DNA of 64,000 bases, taken from assembly GCA_964035015.1 (NCBI GenBank), contig OZ035999.1:17816679-17880678 (forward strand), given 5' to 3'. The stretch is from Corallium rubrum (Eukaryota > Cnidaria > Anthozoa > Scleralcyonacea > Coralliidae). Position 1 is the first letter of the stretch. Each line of letters begins with the position of its first letter. The position numbers and the translations under genes were made by a program. Below are positions 48,010 through 60,400 of this stretch, in pieces. A model generated the notes under the pieces. That model was not told the DNA's origin. It did no database searches and saw nothing but the letters and a program-made list of their open reading frames with translations.

Positions 48010-48780
48010 AATTGGTTTGATCACTTTACAGGGCTTCATTTTAAGGGTTCTACAGTAAATACAATAACGATCACAGGCGTAGCAGCCCAATTCAAGTTGG
48101 TGAGCCAGGAATTTTGTCCGAAAAACTAAGTGCCAATGCTGATCTTTAAGTCCAATTTTTCAGTCATAAATTAAGTTATGAATTTTGCTGGAACACTGTT
48201 CACATTAATACATATCGAAAGTCCCCGAAATTATTTTCTTCTAATCATCATTTTTGGGGGAGCAGTCTAAAGCACATGTATATTAGTCATTCGTACAAGT
48301 TTAAAAACGTATATTAGCATAGCAATTTCACATTAAGAAAAATTAACCAAATGGTTCAATCAAAATATGATGTAATTAAGCATCTAGCCAATCAGAAAGC
48401 TTCTTCCGAGCACTGCGAGCTGACTCCCTCAAGGAGGTGGATTAAACCATAGACAATCCAGAGACAAACCATAGACAATGTCTTCTGGATTGTCTATGAT
48501 TAAACTAAGCACGATCAGTGAATCGCGCTTAACTTGGCCGTGTAAACGAACGGGATTGTAAAACGCTTGATATTAATACGGTGTTATTAATACGATAAAA
48601 TGGATTTTTTTGCCCTACTGTAGCTTCCGTCTCGCTGTTCTTTGTTCCTTTGTTTCTTTCTTTCTTTTAGCTGTTACTCCTTCTCGTGTACCGATGTCTA
48701 CCGGCTCATATAAACAGCCCCTAAAAGCCCTTTTAGGAATGAGTGACATCTTTGTTTCAAGATGAAAAAACTGTATTGCG
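48010..48780. other. Intergenic sequence with a small hairpin
   Basis: 48446-48503 has ACAATCCAGA / TCTGGATTGT inverted arms with a duplicated ACCATAGACAAT. Nothing else recognised. Confidence 0.5.
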
Positions 48781-48784
48781 TTAG

Positions 48785-49193
48785 GTTTTGTTTTGTTTTG
48801 TTTTGTTTTGTTTTGCTTTGTTTTGTTTTGTTTTGCTTTGCTTTGCTTTGCTTTGCTTTGCTTTGCTTTGCTTTGCTTTGCTTTGCTTTGCTTTGCTTTG
48901 TTTTGTTTTGTTTTGTTTTGTTTTGTTTTGTTGCGTTTTGTTTTGTTGCGTTTTGTTTTGTTTTGTTTTGTTTTGTTTTGTTTTGTTTTGTTTTGTTTTG
49001 TTTTGTTTTGTTTTGTTGCGTTTTGTTTTGTTTTGTTTTGTTTTGTTTTGTTTTGTTTTGTTTTGTTGCGTTGCGTTGCGTTGCGTTGCGTTGCGTTGCG
49101 TTGCGTTGCGTTGTGTTGTGTTGTGTTGTGTTGTGTTGTGTTGTGTTGTGTTGTGTTGTGTTGTGTTGTGTTGTGTTGTGTTGCGTTGTGACT
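48785..49193. repeat. Pentanucleotide mosaic (TTTTG, CTTTG, GCGTT, GTGTT)
   Basis: Blocks in order TTTTG, CTTTG, TTTTG with scattered TTGCG, then pure TTGCG, then pure TTGTG. Each block differs from the next by one or two transitions or substitutions. Confidence 0.97.
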
Positions 49194-49977
49194 TGTGGTG
49201 TTGCTTTACTGGAGTCAGAAAAAGAATAGCTAGAATGGAATGTGGTAGGAAGAAGTTTCTCAAAATTGCCGTATTCTGAAAGTGTAGAACACAGGACATT
49301 TGGCTGCAGATTTTAAAAAACCCCGTCAGAAACCAGAGCCAGTACAGTACTTTTGTTGTTAAGAACTCTTATGAATCTTGGCATTAAACCACTTTAGTTG
49401 GCCGAGACAGTCGGATATCCTCAACATTCTCAAAGTGCAGCTGTTTCAGTGCATGCAACATTAGAATTATCAATATCATGAATCAGTGTAGAAGAAAGAC
49501 CCCCAGCATGCATATATATACGTACGATACTGAGCTGAACGTCTATCATTTCATGAATTCATGTAATGGTTGGTACTAAATGAGAGCCATGTATAGTCAT
49601 AGAAGAGATTTCACCACCAAACCCAGAGGCTTGCCTTTGTTTTCAAAACGTATAAATTCGAAGCTAGCCCCGGCTAACCGGGCTGACTCGTGTCACGAAA
49701 TTCTTTCCTCAGCCACAAAAAGAGATTTTAATCAACTTTAGGATGCTATTACATCCAAACTAAACTAATTCTTTATTGAAAATTGATTTTATACAAGTTT
49801 TAAAGCCGCAGTAACTGTGGCTTTAAAACATGTATAAAATCTGAGTAAGGTCCTAACAAAACGAGCCATCCCATATATGTTCTAGGGATTTTTGGTGAAG
49901 GAAAATTCGAGTGCGGAATATATACATTTTAAGACCAAACCGGGACCAGTTGCGAAAAATGCAACTACACAGGCCTT

Positions 49978-50065
49978 CCGGCAGGAATTGAACCCACGAC
50001 CTTGCGAGTTGCGATTCTAGTGCAATGCTCTGACCACTGAGCCTGAGCCACGGAGGCCGTTGCAG
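49978..50065 (-). repeat. tRNA-derived SINE fragment
   Basis: On the minus strand GGCTCAGTGGTCAGAGCATT gives an A-box-like stretch and GTCGTGGGTTCAATTCC a B-box-like stretch at tRNA spacing. No CCA-ready acceptor stem, so this is a SINE head rather than a tRNA gene. A duplicated tail (ATTTTTGGTGAAGGAAAATT) is at 49888 and 50177. Confidence 0.6.
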
Positions 50066-50236
50066 AGAGCTTGATCGCGAGTTCTGTATACATTAAGGTG
50101 GTAATGCCAGGAGAGAATTGGGTTTATTAGAAGCAATATTGGGCATTTCACTCGATTACATAGCATGTTCTAGGGATTTTTGGTGAAGGAAAATTCGAGT
50201 GCGGAATATATACATTTTAATTTTTATATATACATT

Positions 50237-50650
50237 TTCCGTGGGGGGCCGTTCACAAAAAGGGACTCTTCTAAGGAAATTTTGAAAATTTAGAGTCTCG
50301 GAAATGCCATTTCCTGCATTCTAAGGGGTGATTTTTAAGAACAATGAAGTTCATAAAACGTCATAAAAACTAGTTAAAATACAACACATTTCTGACTGTT
50401 TCACTTTGTGTCAGAACTCATCAGCATGTTCACTTTCAAATATAATATGGAAAATGTTGTGAGGAACAATAAAAAGATTTTTCATCACCACATATACATC
50501 TTATCAAAATAAAAACTATTTAACTAACATAAATATTATCTATACCTTTGTAACAACTGAAACTATTCAACTGGCAAAAATGGACTCTTACTTGGGGGGG
50601 GGGGGGGGGGGGAGCAAAAAAAACCCCCCCCCCCGTTATGTATCTAATAG
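50237..50650. mobile_element. hAT-like MITE family fragment with G/C homopolymers
   Basis: Shares GAGTCTCGGAAATGCCATTT with the 57601 and 38625 copies. It ends near a run of about 21 G, then A, then about 11 C at 50594-50634, the expanded form of the usual GGGGAGCC block. Confidence 0.6.
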
Positions 50651-51320
50651 AGGCCCTTTAAAATTGAAAAAGATAAACGAAAGACGCATGGGATCACCTT
50701 GAAATATTTTGAAAATAAGATTTAATTAGGTTTACCGTATCTTGTAAATATAGTAAGGCAAGCTTTCTGGAACCAAGGAATTCTGTGTTGATATAAAGTC
50801 TCCCTCTCAGGCTGTCTCTCTAGTTCTCCTTTATATATTATAAATGTCCACCGGGGTTTTGCTTCATTCGTTTCAATCGTTTGTCTGGTGTAGTCTTACA
50901 AAGAATATTACAACTTTCGTCCAGCAAGTCAGTAACACGCTGATAAGTGATAATAAGTCTTTTATGGTACAAGACTTAAACTGTTAGGAGTCAACTTTGC
51001 GCGACCTTGTTTTTGTCTTCCGACCGGTATGGTCGGACTCCTTTGGGCACCAAACAGATTCCGAAATTAAATGCGTATTGGCTTTTCGCAATTTCGACCG
51101 GATACCCACGCATCGAATAGCTCGACGTTTTGAGCGCGTGAGTGACCTTTAAGTCCATGCGTCAGACAAAGAGGAAATGGCCAGAATGCACGTATTGAAT
51201 GTATATTTGTTCGAGACTAAGAGTTGAGTGGATTCAGTTGAGCTGAAAGGTGTTATTATTTTTTTGTCTTCAGTTACAGTTATAGCGGGTTTTCTCTGTA
51301 ACCATATACCAACCATACAA

Positions 51321-51402
51321 ATGTTGGCTGTTCATCTGAAGTTACTTCTTTCACTTTGTGTTTGTCAATTCGTACCATGGTGTCAGTTCACCATTGCCTT
51401 AG
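51321..51402 (+). CDS. Receptor B exon 1: signal peptide
   Basis: Twenty-seven codons plus G, starting MLAVHLKLLLSLCVCQFVPW and ending at TTAG|gtaagt. It is the first ATG after an in-frame TGA at 51225. The phase-1 end joins exon 2 (GA|TAT) to give Gly28, exactly as in receptor A. The start context (caaATGT) is weak. The following intron is 6.9 kb. Confidence 0.8.
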
Positions 51403-54400
51403 GTAAGTAGAACATTATATTTGTTTCAAACCTAGTCTGGTGTATTTGTTTGGGCATTTCTGTACGTCCTTAGCTATAGTTCTAGCTGTTTCCACTCAAC
51501 CCCTACCTTCCCGCAAATGTCGGTAATATATGACACATGCGGTCAACAAGTTGTCGAACTTTGCATATGGAACTTTATATTTGTCGAACTTTATATATTC
51601 GGTATAATATTGACAATATTTCAAACTGGGACAATCGTCATATTTATCGTTCAGAATTCAGACGAACTTAAATTCGTATTTAGCTTCGTCATGTCGAGTT
51701 CAGTACCGCCCTTAATGAACGAACGAACGAATGAACGAATGAGGAACATGGACAGTCAATATTGCTGGATTTGCATAAACCATGTATACAATTTTTAATT
51801 TGGGTTTAATTCGTCTGAAACATAGGCATTCTGCTGTTGTGTACATATATAATTATGTCTGACCTCGCCGATATACAACATCTAGCAAAACAAATTAAAC
51901 TCGCTCTGTACACGAACTCAAATTCGTGTAAGTCACATCGGATGCGGTGAGTGGTGCAAAGTCTATGTAGTGACACGTACGGCTGTTGACAAAGAAATCG
52001 TTGTTTTAGCCGTTAACGTGTTGCATGTAATTATGTGTACAAGGCTTGAATGTTCAGTCGCCTTATAGACTTGAACCGAGGGGCAAATCACTGATTTAAA
52101 GCACGTACACCTTCAGAAAAATCACAAAAAAATCATGAAAAAAATCAAAAAATCACGAGAAAAATAAGAAAATCATGAAAAAATCACATGATTTTTTTAT
52201 CAAGTACACTTTTTTAGGAGTGATTTGCCTTTCGTTTTGAACTGGTATTTAAAAAACGTGGATGTCTTATGCATTTCTATTTCAACCATTTCCGTTTGCC
52301 GGATTCTTATTCCATGCTATAAAACAGTTTCCCTGTGGAGTACGTCCCTGGACCTGCAGCTGAGCGAGTAAGTTCATAATGGGGCCGAGATCTTTAAGAT
52401 AAAATCAACAAAAAAATAAAATCATCTCACTTTAGCTTGAGTAAAATCATACTAATTTATTTATGTTCTAAGACTAAAGTATAGCACCAATGTGTTATCG
52501 CTGGTTTTGATTCGAGATTACATTGTAATGTTTGTTAATGAGTAATTGTCTTATGGCCTCGCCCTCTTATAGTTGGCATTACGTATTAAAGCTTGGTTAG
52601 AGAAAACAAAAATTATTTTTAAATCAGAAGGCACACGAAATGAGACGGAAATGCCTTATTGATCTACATGCATGTAAAACAAATATTATCTCTTTCATAG
52701 TTTCCTGTTCAAATTGGTCTATGTTATTTTATTCTGGCTAACCTCAGGCGATTCTTAAAGCCTTTCTTGGAAAACCCTCGGAAAACAATGAGTAAAAACT
52801 ATCCATCTCACATTCATCGTAAAATCGTCTGGTGTTAGTCAGAATAAAATACTAAAGACCGGCGATTCGGACAGGAAAGAGTTAGCTAGGGGTGTTCGGA
52901 CGTATTTGATTAAGGAAGGTCGTTATAGAATCAACGTAATTATCACAATTCGTTCGTTCGTTCGTTCGTTCGTTCGTTCGTTCGTTCGTTCGTTCGTTCG
53001 TTCGTTCGTTCGTTCGTTCGTTCGTTCGTTCGTTCGTTCGTTCGTTCGTTCGTTCGTTCGTTCGTTCGTTCGTTCGTTCGTTCGTTCGTTCGTTCGTTCG
53101 TTCGTTCGTTCGTTCGTTCGTTCGTTCGTTCGTTCGTTTGTGCGAAATCAACAGCAAGCAACGTTTTTAATGCGACAACACCTTTTTGGCGCCAAACAGG
53201 GCACCTGCACTTAGTCTCCTTAGGCACTACCACTCTTTAGGACTGTATGTGATTCAATATATATTCCATTCGATGCCAGTTAGCTTCTTCTGCAGGCGTT
53301 TTTCCCACACGAGTATAGCACGATCCGTCCCCATGTTGCAATGGACCCTCGTGAGCGCGAAGAGGCTATGACGTAAGCTAGCTAGATACCAGTATATAGC
53401 AGAGGGAAAAGGACAAATGCTGCCTACGCAACACGGCTCTACGTTTTTACACTCTAGTATAACAAAGGTATAATATATGAAAACCTACTAGAGCGTGCAA
53501 GTAATAAGCCAACTACTTGTCCTTGTCCTAATAAAGATATCTTCGACTGGAAAACTGGAAGTGCCCTTTAGATGAAGTGCCCTCTAACAAGTGCCTGTCG
53601 GCTGTCAACCCATGTTCTTTTATCGTCCCGGTTTCCCTCGCTCTAAAGCTTTGTGCTGTAAAATAGTCCCGCACCGACTCGTATATGGATAGTGCCGAAA
53701 ACCACCCGAAAGTAGCGACCCCTAAAAGCTATTAATTCCGCAAGTAACGAGGGTCGTTAGTTTCGGAACTTTGCGGTACGACTTTTTGAAAAGTTATTGT
53801 CCAACAATAGACCTTTTCAACAATAGCGGCGCCATCTTGAATTTGCAATGCATTATGATCTATCCAGGGTAGCAAGCTCCATTAAAAGGGCGATTGCGTA
53901 GTGTTGAGACACAATGCGGTCATTTTTTCTTGATAAACACTTTCATGGCCACAATGTCTAGATATGATCGTTGTCATATTGGTAAAAGCAATAATTCTCG
54001 TACGTATAAGGATACATTTATCATGAATCCATCCTTACACGTCCAAGAATTGTTGCTTTTACCAATATGACAATTATTATATTTAGTTATTGTTGCCACG
54101 AAAGTATTTATAAAGAAAAAATTACCGCACTGTGTCTCAACATACGCAATCGCCCTTTTAATGGAGCTTGTTACCCTGGGTAGACCATAATGCATTGCGA
54201 ATTCAAGATGGCGCCGCTATTGGTGAAAAGGTCTATTGTGAAGTGATATCGTAAAGTAAAGTTAGATAAATTCAAATGGAGCCTATTTGCAGCTGTTATA
54301 ATTTAAAAAAAAATATTAAAATTTGTTCGTGCGTTCGTCAGGAACTTGTTGAAGTTGATCTGGTTTTGATGACAGTCAGTGTCGATATGGCTTTGATTTC

Positions 54401-57400
54401 ACAACCTCGTCCCCAGGGCATTTTGCCTCCACGTTGGGAGTCGGCGAAAATGGCCCTGGCATCGGCTGGTCGATTCTATAATCGGATTGGCCGGTTTAAA
54501 AACTTGATTAATTCAGATACAGTGTAATTTATTCATCAAATATGAATTGCAATAAATCCACTCTGCGAAGTTCATCCAAAGAATTGTAACGATAGCTTTG
54601 GTTAAAGTCAAGAACAACATTAGATATATGTTTCTTCCCGACATTTAAATGTATCCTGGATAATCGTGGGGAGTATCATGATGAATAATGCTAGCCAGTT
54701 GTATTTATGAAAAGGTTCACATGAGTGATTCGGCAGAGCGTTAAATATTTCTTATTTATTATTCATGCATACGTATTATACAAAAACGAAACACAATGAC
54801 CGCATAAATTTTCTTGCCAAAACACCCCAAAATTCTGGGTGTCACGTGACCAGCCGATGCCAGGGCCATTTTCGCCGACCTCCCAACGTGGAGGCAAAAT
54901 GCCCTGGGGACGAGGTTGTTGATTTCAGTCCACTCTGACGACCTTCTAGATTCTCTATAGGAAGTTCCTTCTCATTTTTAAAAAATTCTGTAGATCCAAT
55001 TTTTTTGAAAAATAGAAAACCATAATTTCTCTTCTATAAAAAACTTAATTGGATCGACAGAATTTTTTTAAAACCTGCCTGTTGATTTCTTAAATTTAAA
55101 GAAATGTTTTAATTGCAAAAACATTGGGGAATTACCAAACTAGTTTTTGAAATAAATTGAATTAAGGCGACTCCATACAGTTTCTAGAAAAAAATGGAAA
55201 ATACAAGTTTGAGAGTCAAAAACACGTGCATAAACAATTCGGAAAAAGAATAAAACTAAATGTTATGCATAATTAAACAGTCTGATAATAAAAAACTGTT
55301 ACCAAATAAATAGCAACAGTTGTTCCTATGGCAACAATGACGTTTCAAAATAGCTGCCAATTACCCTTCAAACTAATTTAATTCGAAAAAACTTTGGTGA
55401 CCCCCCATATTTTTTCCTTTAAAACTTTTCTTGAAGTATGAGTAATCAATAGGCCGATTTTAAAAAATTCTGTAGAACGAATAATTTTTTTTCTCGGAAA
55501 AATCATGTTTGTTAATTTTCAAAAAATTTGGATCTACAGAATTTTTTTTAAATGCTGATGCCGATGCTCTACCACCGTTAACTGCGCTACAGGTCAAGTT
55601 TGGATCTGAAGGTCGGACTAGTAAAACCGAAGGTCGCGAATTCGAATCCCTGCCGGGCCAAGTAGAGTTTTGGTTAAAAAGATTATTGCCCAGCAAATTA
55701 TTCTTAAAAGAGGCATGGTTGAATTCAAACAAGAAACCAATAATCAAACATATTAAATTTTATTGAACTGACGTTTCATTACCGTCCAGTAACATCTTTA
55801 GAGTGAAGGGAATAATTTACAGCGGTTGATTATAAATAACTTAACTGATACATAACAAGACGCCCGCTAGGCGTTAACTCGGGCTACTTAATAGTGGGCA
55901 CTGGGCAGTGGCACAGGCTGGTATGGGAAGATTATGCTATGCAAATAATCCAATACACCATGATTCTAACCTGTGTGCTAACAAATGCTATTAGGATAGT
56001 TGTCAAGAAAAATTTGAATTTGTTCAACAGAATTATTAAGGTGGGAATTCTGGGCACACAAAAAATTTATCAATCCTTTCCTGTAAACATTATGCAACTA
56101 TTAACCCTTTACCAGGCAAGATTACCAGGAGGTCTCCACTTGAAAAATAAAATCATGTGCCATTAGACAGAGTAAAAGTAAGAAGTTGCTAAATGGCAAC
56201 CATGCCAAGAACAAACTAACATACTGGTGTACCAAAACAAATAAATGGTGGCTATACTGATGTACATGCCCCAAAACATTGAAATGGTAGTCATAGAACC
56301 AAAACAATGAAATGATGGCCATACTGGTGTACCAAAACAATGAAATAGTGGCCAATCGGCCATATTGGTGTACTAAAACAATGAAATGGTGGCTATACTG
56401 GTGAACCAAAACAATGAAATGGTGGTCATACTGGTGTACCAAAACATTGTAATCGTGGCCATACTGGTGTAACAAAACAATGAAATAGTGACCAATCAGC
56501 CATACTGGTGTACCAAAACAATGAAATGGTGGCCATACTGGTGTACCAAAACAATGAAATGGTGGCCATACTGGTGTGCCAAAACATTGCAATGGTAGCC
56601 ATACTGGTGTACCAAAACAATGAAATGGTGGCCATATTGGTGTACCAAAACAATGAAATGCCAGCCATACTGGTGTACCAAAACATTGAAGTGGTTGGGC
56701 CATATTGGTGTACCAAAACAATAATACACACTTGATGAAAGTAATGTATAAACTGTTTAATAACATGGACTGTTAGTGCAAGACATCAGTACAATAATAA
56801 ACAATACAAGCAATATAAAGCAAACCACAAATATTAATACAGTTACCTCAATACATTTATTTAAACATTCACAGACACAAGTTAGTTCAGCTAAATGACA
56901 ACTTCGATGAAGATGTAAAACACAGCATGTTTACCTTTCACTTCGGACCAACCCACGTCTACTATAGTATAAAAACAATGCGAGCGTGTTTATCATTAAA
57001 ACACAAATTCACTACGAACAACACAACCAAAGGCGTCAGGAGAGGAACAAGTGGGTCACATACATAGATTAGTCACATGCCTGCAGTTTCGCAAAGCCTG
57101 TTGGGGCAATATCGCGACCCAAAAAAACACTAACAATAACGCGACCGAAACCTAGACTCGTCCGACCACAGGTCGCCCGAGTAATTAGGTGGTGAAAGAT
57201 GTGACAGAAAATACTAATGAGGCGAGAAGCGAGAGATCGGAAATAAAACAAGAAAGGTTGACAGAAGTATAATAAACCTTTGGTTGATAGAAGTATAATA
57301 AACCTTTCTTGTTTTATTTCCGATCTCTCGCTTCTCGCCTCATTAGTATTTTCTGTCACATCTTTCACCACCTAATTATGTATCAGTTAAGTTATTTATA

Positions 57401-60400
57401 ATCAACCGCTGTTCAATAAAATTTAATATGTTTGATTATTGGTTTCTTGTTTGAATTCAACAATGCCTCTTTTACGAATAATTTGCTGGGCAATAATCTT
57501 TTTAACCAGACTTCGATTTCCGCCTGGTGCCACAATTGCATCGATTTTAAGTAGAGTTTTCTCTACTTGTCCGGTATGGTTTATTATTATTCTTCTTCAC
57601 CAGGACCGTAGGCAGGATTTTTTAGTCAGGGGGCAGTAAGAGTACCAAATTATTAGGGTGGTCCGGGGGTATGCTTCCCCGTAAAATTTTTGAAATTTGA
57701 GTCTCTGAAATGGCATTTCCCGCGATCTGACATCATATTTGAGCAAAATTTTGAACATTTTAAAACATACTTTTTAAGACACATTAATTCTCTCATTTTT
57801 ACAAAAGATTTTGTCTAAAACTACAGTATCACATATTTACAAAGACAACTACAGTCATTTGCAACTCACTAGCTTGTCACTTTTCACCAAAATGTTCAGA
57901 AGTTCGTCACGACGTTTGTGGTAAAATGAGCTTTGAACTTCCCAAAAAACTTGTGAACTTCGGAACGAACTTCCGAACATTTTCGTGAAAAGTGAAATGA
58001 CTGTAAAATAATAGTTAGGGATGAAGTGCGAGCGCAACGCGAAACTCATTGTCAGAATTATGATATTACACGACCATGGTTAGTTCTTTATTCTGTGACT
58101 CTGGGAACAAATGTGATGTGTGACATTATAAAAATCATATTTTGGATTTTCTCTGGGGGGCAGTTGCCCCTGCTGCCCCCCCCCCCTCTCCCGCTATCTA
58201 CGGCCCTGTTCTTCACCCGAGTTCACTGTCCCACAATTATCATTCGTAATTACACTAAGTTTTTTCAATTTTTTAGGATATTCCAATATTTATTTTAACG
58301 CGAAGCTTTCACTTGTCAATAAGCTAACAAATAATTCATCGATCATGAAAGAAATTCTACCAGTTGTTGGCACCGCATCACCAGTAGAACTACGGATTAA
58401 CGTTGCCTTGAGGCAGATTGCTGCGGTGGTAAGTGTTGTAGTGTGTTATTCAGTCTTGGACTGTCTAGAGATTGTGCCGTATTTTGCCTTGGAACAATCA
58501 TTCAGCCATTGTTCTATCACTGGTTCTAACATAGAGATCATATAAATACTAGAGGGGGCATTGGGGGATAAATCAGGTAACCAATTGAAGGCTGCCATCT
58601 TGGATAAATTGGTTGGCAAAACAACGATGCCCGGATGAAATTTGTGGGTTCCAGGCCTTTTTTCTGTATCCGAAGCTAATTTTACATTTCTTGTTTATCT
58701 CGCCACATTTGTTTATGGAAAAAGAAGGTGGAAAACTCACGAACTACGTATTGTTAAAATACATCGTGTACGTATGTTGTCATAAATTTCATAAGCTTTT
58801 GTTTCATATATAGTTGAAGTTTCTTCGTTATCTGTAGCGTTTTAAAACGTTCAAAATGTTCACACCTTTGTTCGTCAAATGATGAGAAATGGAGTTATCA
58901 CAAGTGCTTAGAATTTTGGCTATTGTTTTTAAAATACTTATCGCACAACCTTGAGCAATATATGAAACAGAACATATTGTAAAATTCAATTTCTGGTAGA
59001 ACTTTTAAGTTCTTATCTGAACCAGAAGTGTTCTACAATTGTGAAAACATTTGTCATTTTGATCTGGCCTGGGTGAAGTTGGTCAATGTGGGAAGCCGTT
59101 TGTTTTGTCTTTTGCAGTTTTGGTGTTTGCCTTTATCTATAACTTTTGGAATACTTTAGGTATGAACTTTAGATATATCTTAAACAAAATCTAATTCAAA
59201 TGTGAAGGTGTGGAAAAGTGTCTAGCTTTTTAGTTGAAGCATAAGAAGTTTTAGTTGCGAATTAATTGCCAAAACTGCAAAAGACAAAACAAACGGCTTC
59301 CCACATTACCAACTTCACCCAGGCCACCCAGGCCAGATTAAAATGACAAATGTTTTCACAATTTTAGAACACTTCTGGTTCAGATAAGAACTTAAAAGTT
59401 CTACCAGAAATTGAATTTTACAACATGTTCTGTTTGATATATTGCTCGAGGTTGTGCGATAAGTATTTTAAAAACAACAGCCAAAATTCTAAGCACTTGT
59501 GATAAGTCCATTTCTCATCATTTGACGAACAAAGGTGTGAACATTTTGAACGTTTTAAAACGCTACAGATAACGAAGAAACTTCAACTGTATATGAAACA
59601 AAAGCTTATGAAATTTATGACAACATACGTACACGATGTATTTTAACAATACGTAGTTCGTGAGTTTTCCACCTTCTTTTTCCATAAACAAATGTGGCGA
59701 GATAAACAAGAAATGTAAAATTAGCTTCGGATACAGAAAAAAGGCCTGGAACCAACAGATTTCATCCGGGCATCATTGTTTTGCCAACCAATTTATCCAA
59801 GATGGCAGCCTTCAATTGGTTACCTGTGGTTGGCTGAAATTAGGATTGGATGCCCACTCTAGTATTTATATGATCTCTATGGGTTCTAAGGCAAAAGAGA
59901 ATATATTCAGTTCAAGCTTTGTGTTTTTTATGGTTCTGTGGTCAAAGCGACTGCATACGGCTCTGGAGTCTGGAGACGAGATTGCCTTTCACCTCTGAAG
60001 CAGCCTCGTACTCAGGCCGGCGTTGAGAGGACGCCACACTGAGCGCGCAAGGGTACTTGGGAATGACGTTGAGCGTTTGAACTTAGAGAAGCGACTAGGG
60101 ACGAGCCTGCTTCTAGGTTAAAAGAACTGAAAGATTTCGTTAACTTTGGTTTTCTCCTACAAGGAAAGTTGACAGGGTGGGTTATTGAAATTTAAAATGG
60201 TATGTTGTCAAGCTGAAATACTCAGAAAATATTTCTGGGCCTGAAACAGGGATTAAACCTGCAATCTTGACCGTTAACCATTGAGCTACTGAGGCTCGTA
60301 CGGAGGGCTAAAGTTGCGACTACATGCACTATACATATATACGTACAAGTACAACCCATTATATCACTTCAAGTACGTAGCAAAGGCTATCTACCGTTTA

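Larger units (their letters stand above)
55669..57512. mobile_element. 1.84-kb foldback, receptor B intron 1
   Basis: Arms 55669-55854 and 57378-57512 (AAAAAGATTATTGCCCAGCA, CAAGAAACCAATAATCAAAC and inverse). The left arm has an extra 50 bp (ACGTTTCATTACCGTCCAGT). The loop contains the 33-bp minisatellite and a separate palindrome at 57195-57375. Confidence 0.75.

Noticed and set aside
49978..50065. Functional tRNA gene
   Set aside because: A- and B-box-like stretches are present, but acceptor stem pairing and a proper anticodon arm could not be drawn; similar dispersed copies point to a SINE.
51228..51320. Upstream extension of receptor B exon 1
   Set aside because: The frame is open to a TGA at 51225 but contains no ATG before 51321; the apparent start is GTG.
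56122..56766. 214-codon minus-strand protein with HQYG repeats
   Set aside because: Produced by a 33-bp minisatellite whose length is a multiple of three; other frames are equally open.
59660..59998. 112-codon ORF in receptor B intron 2
   Set aside because: Lies in one arm of a large foldback; no domain, and the opposite arm does not preserve it.
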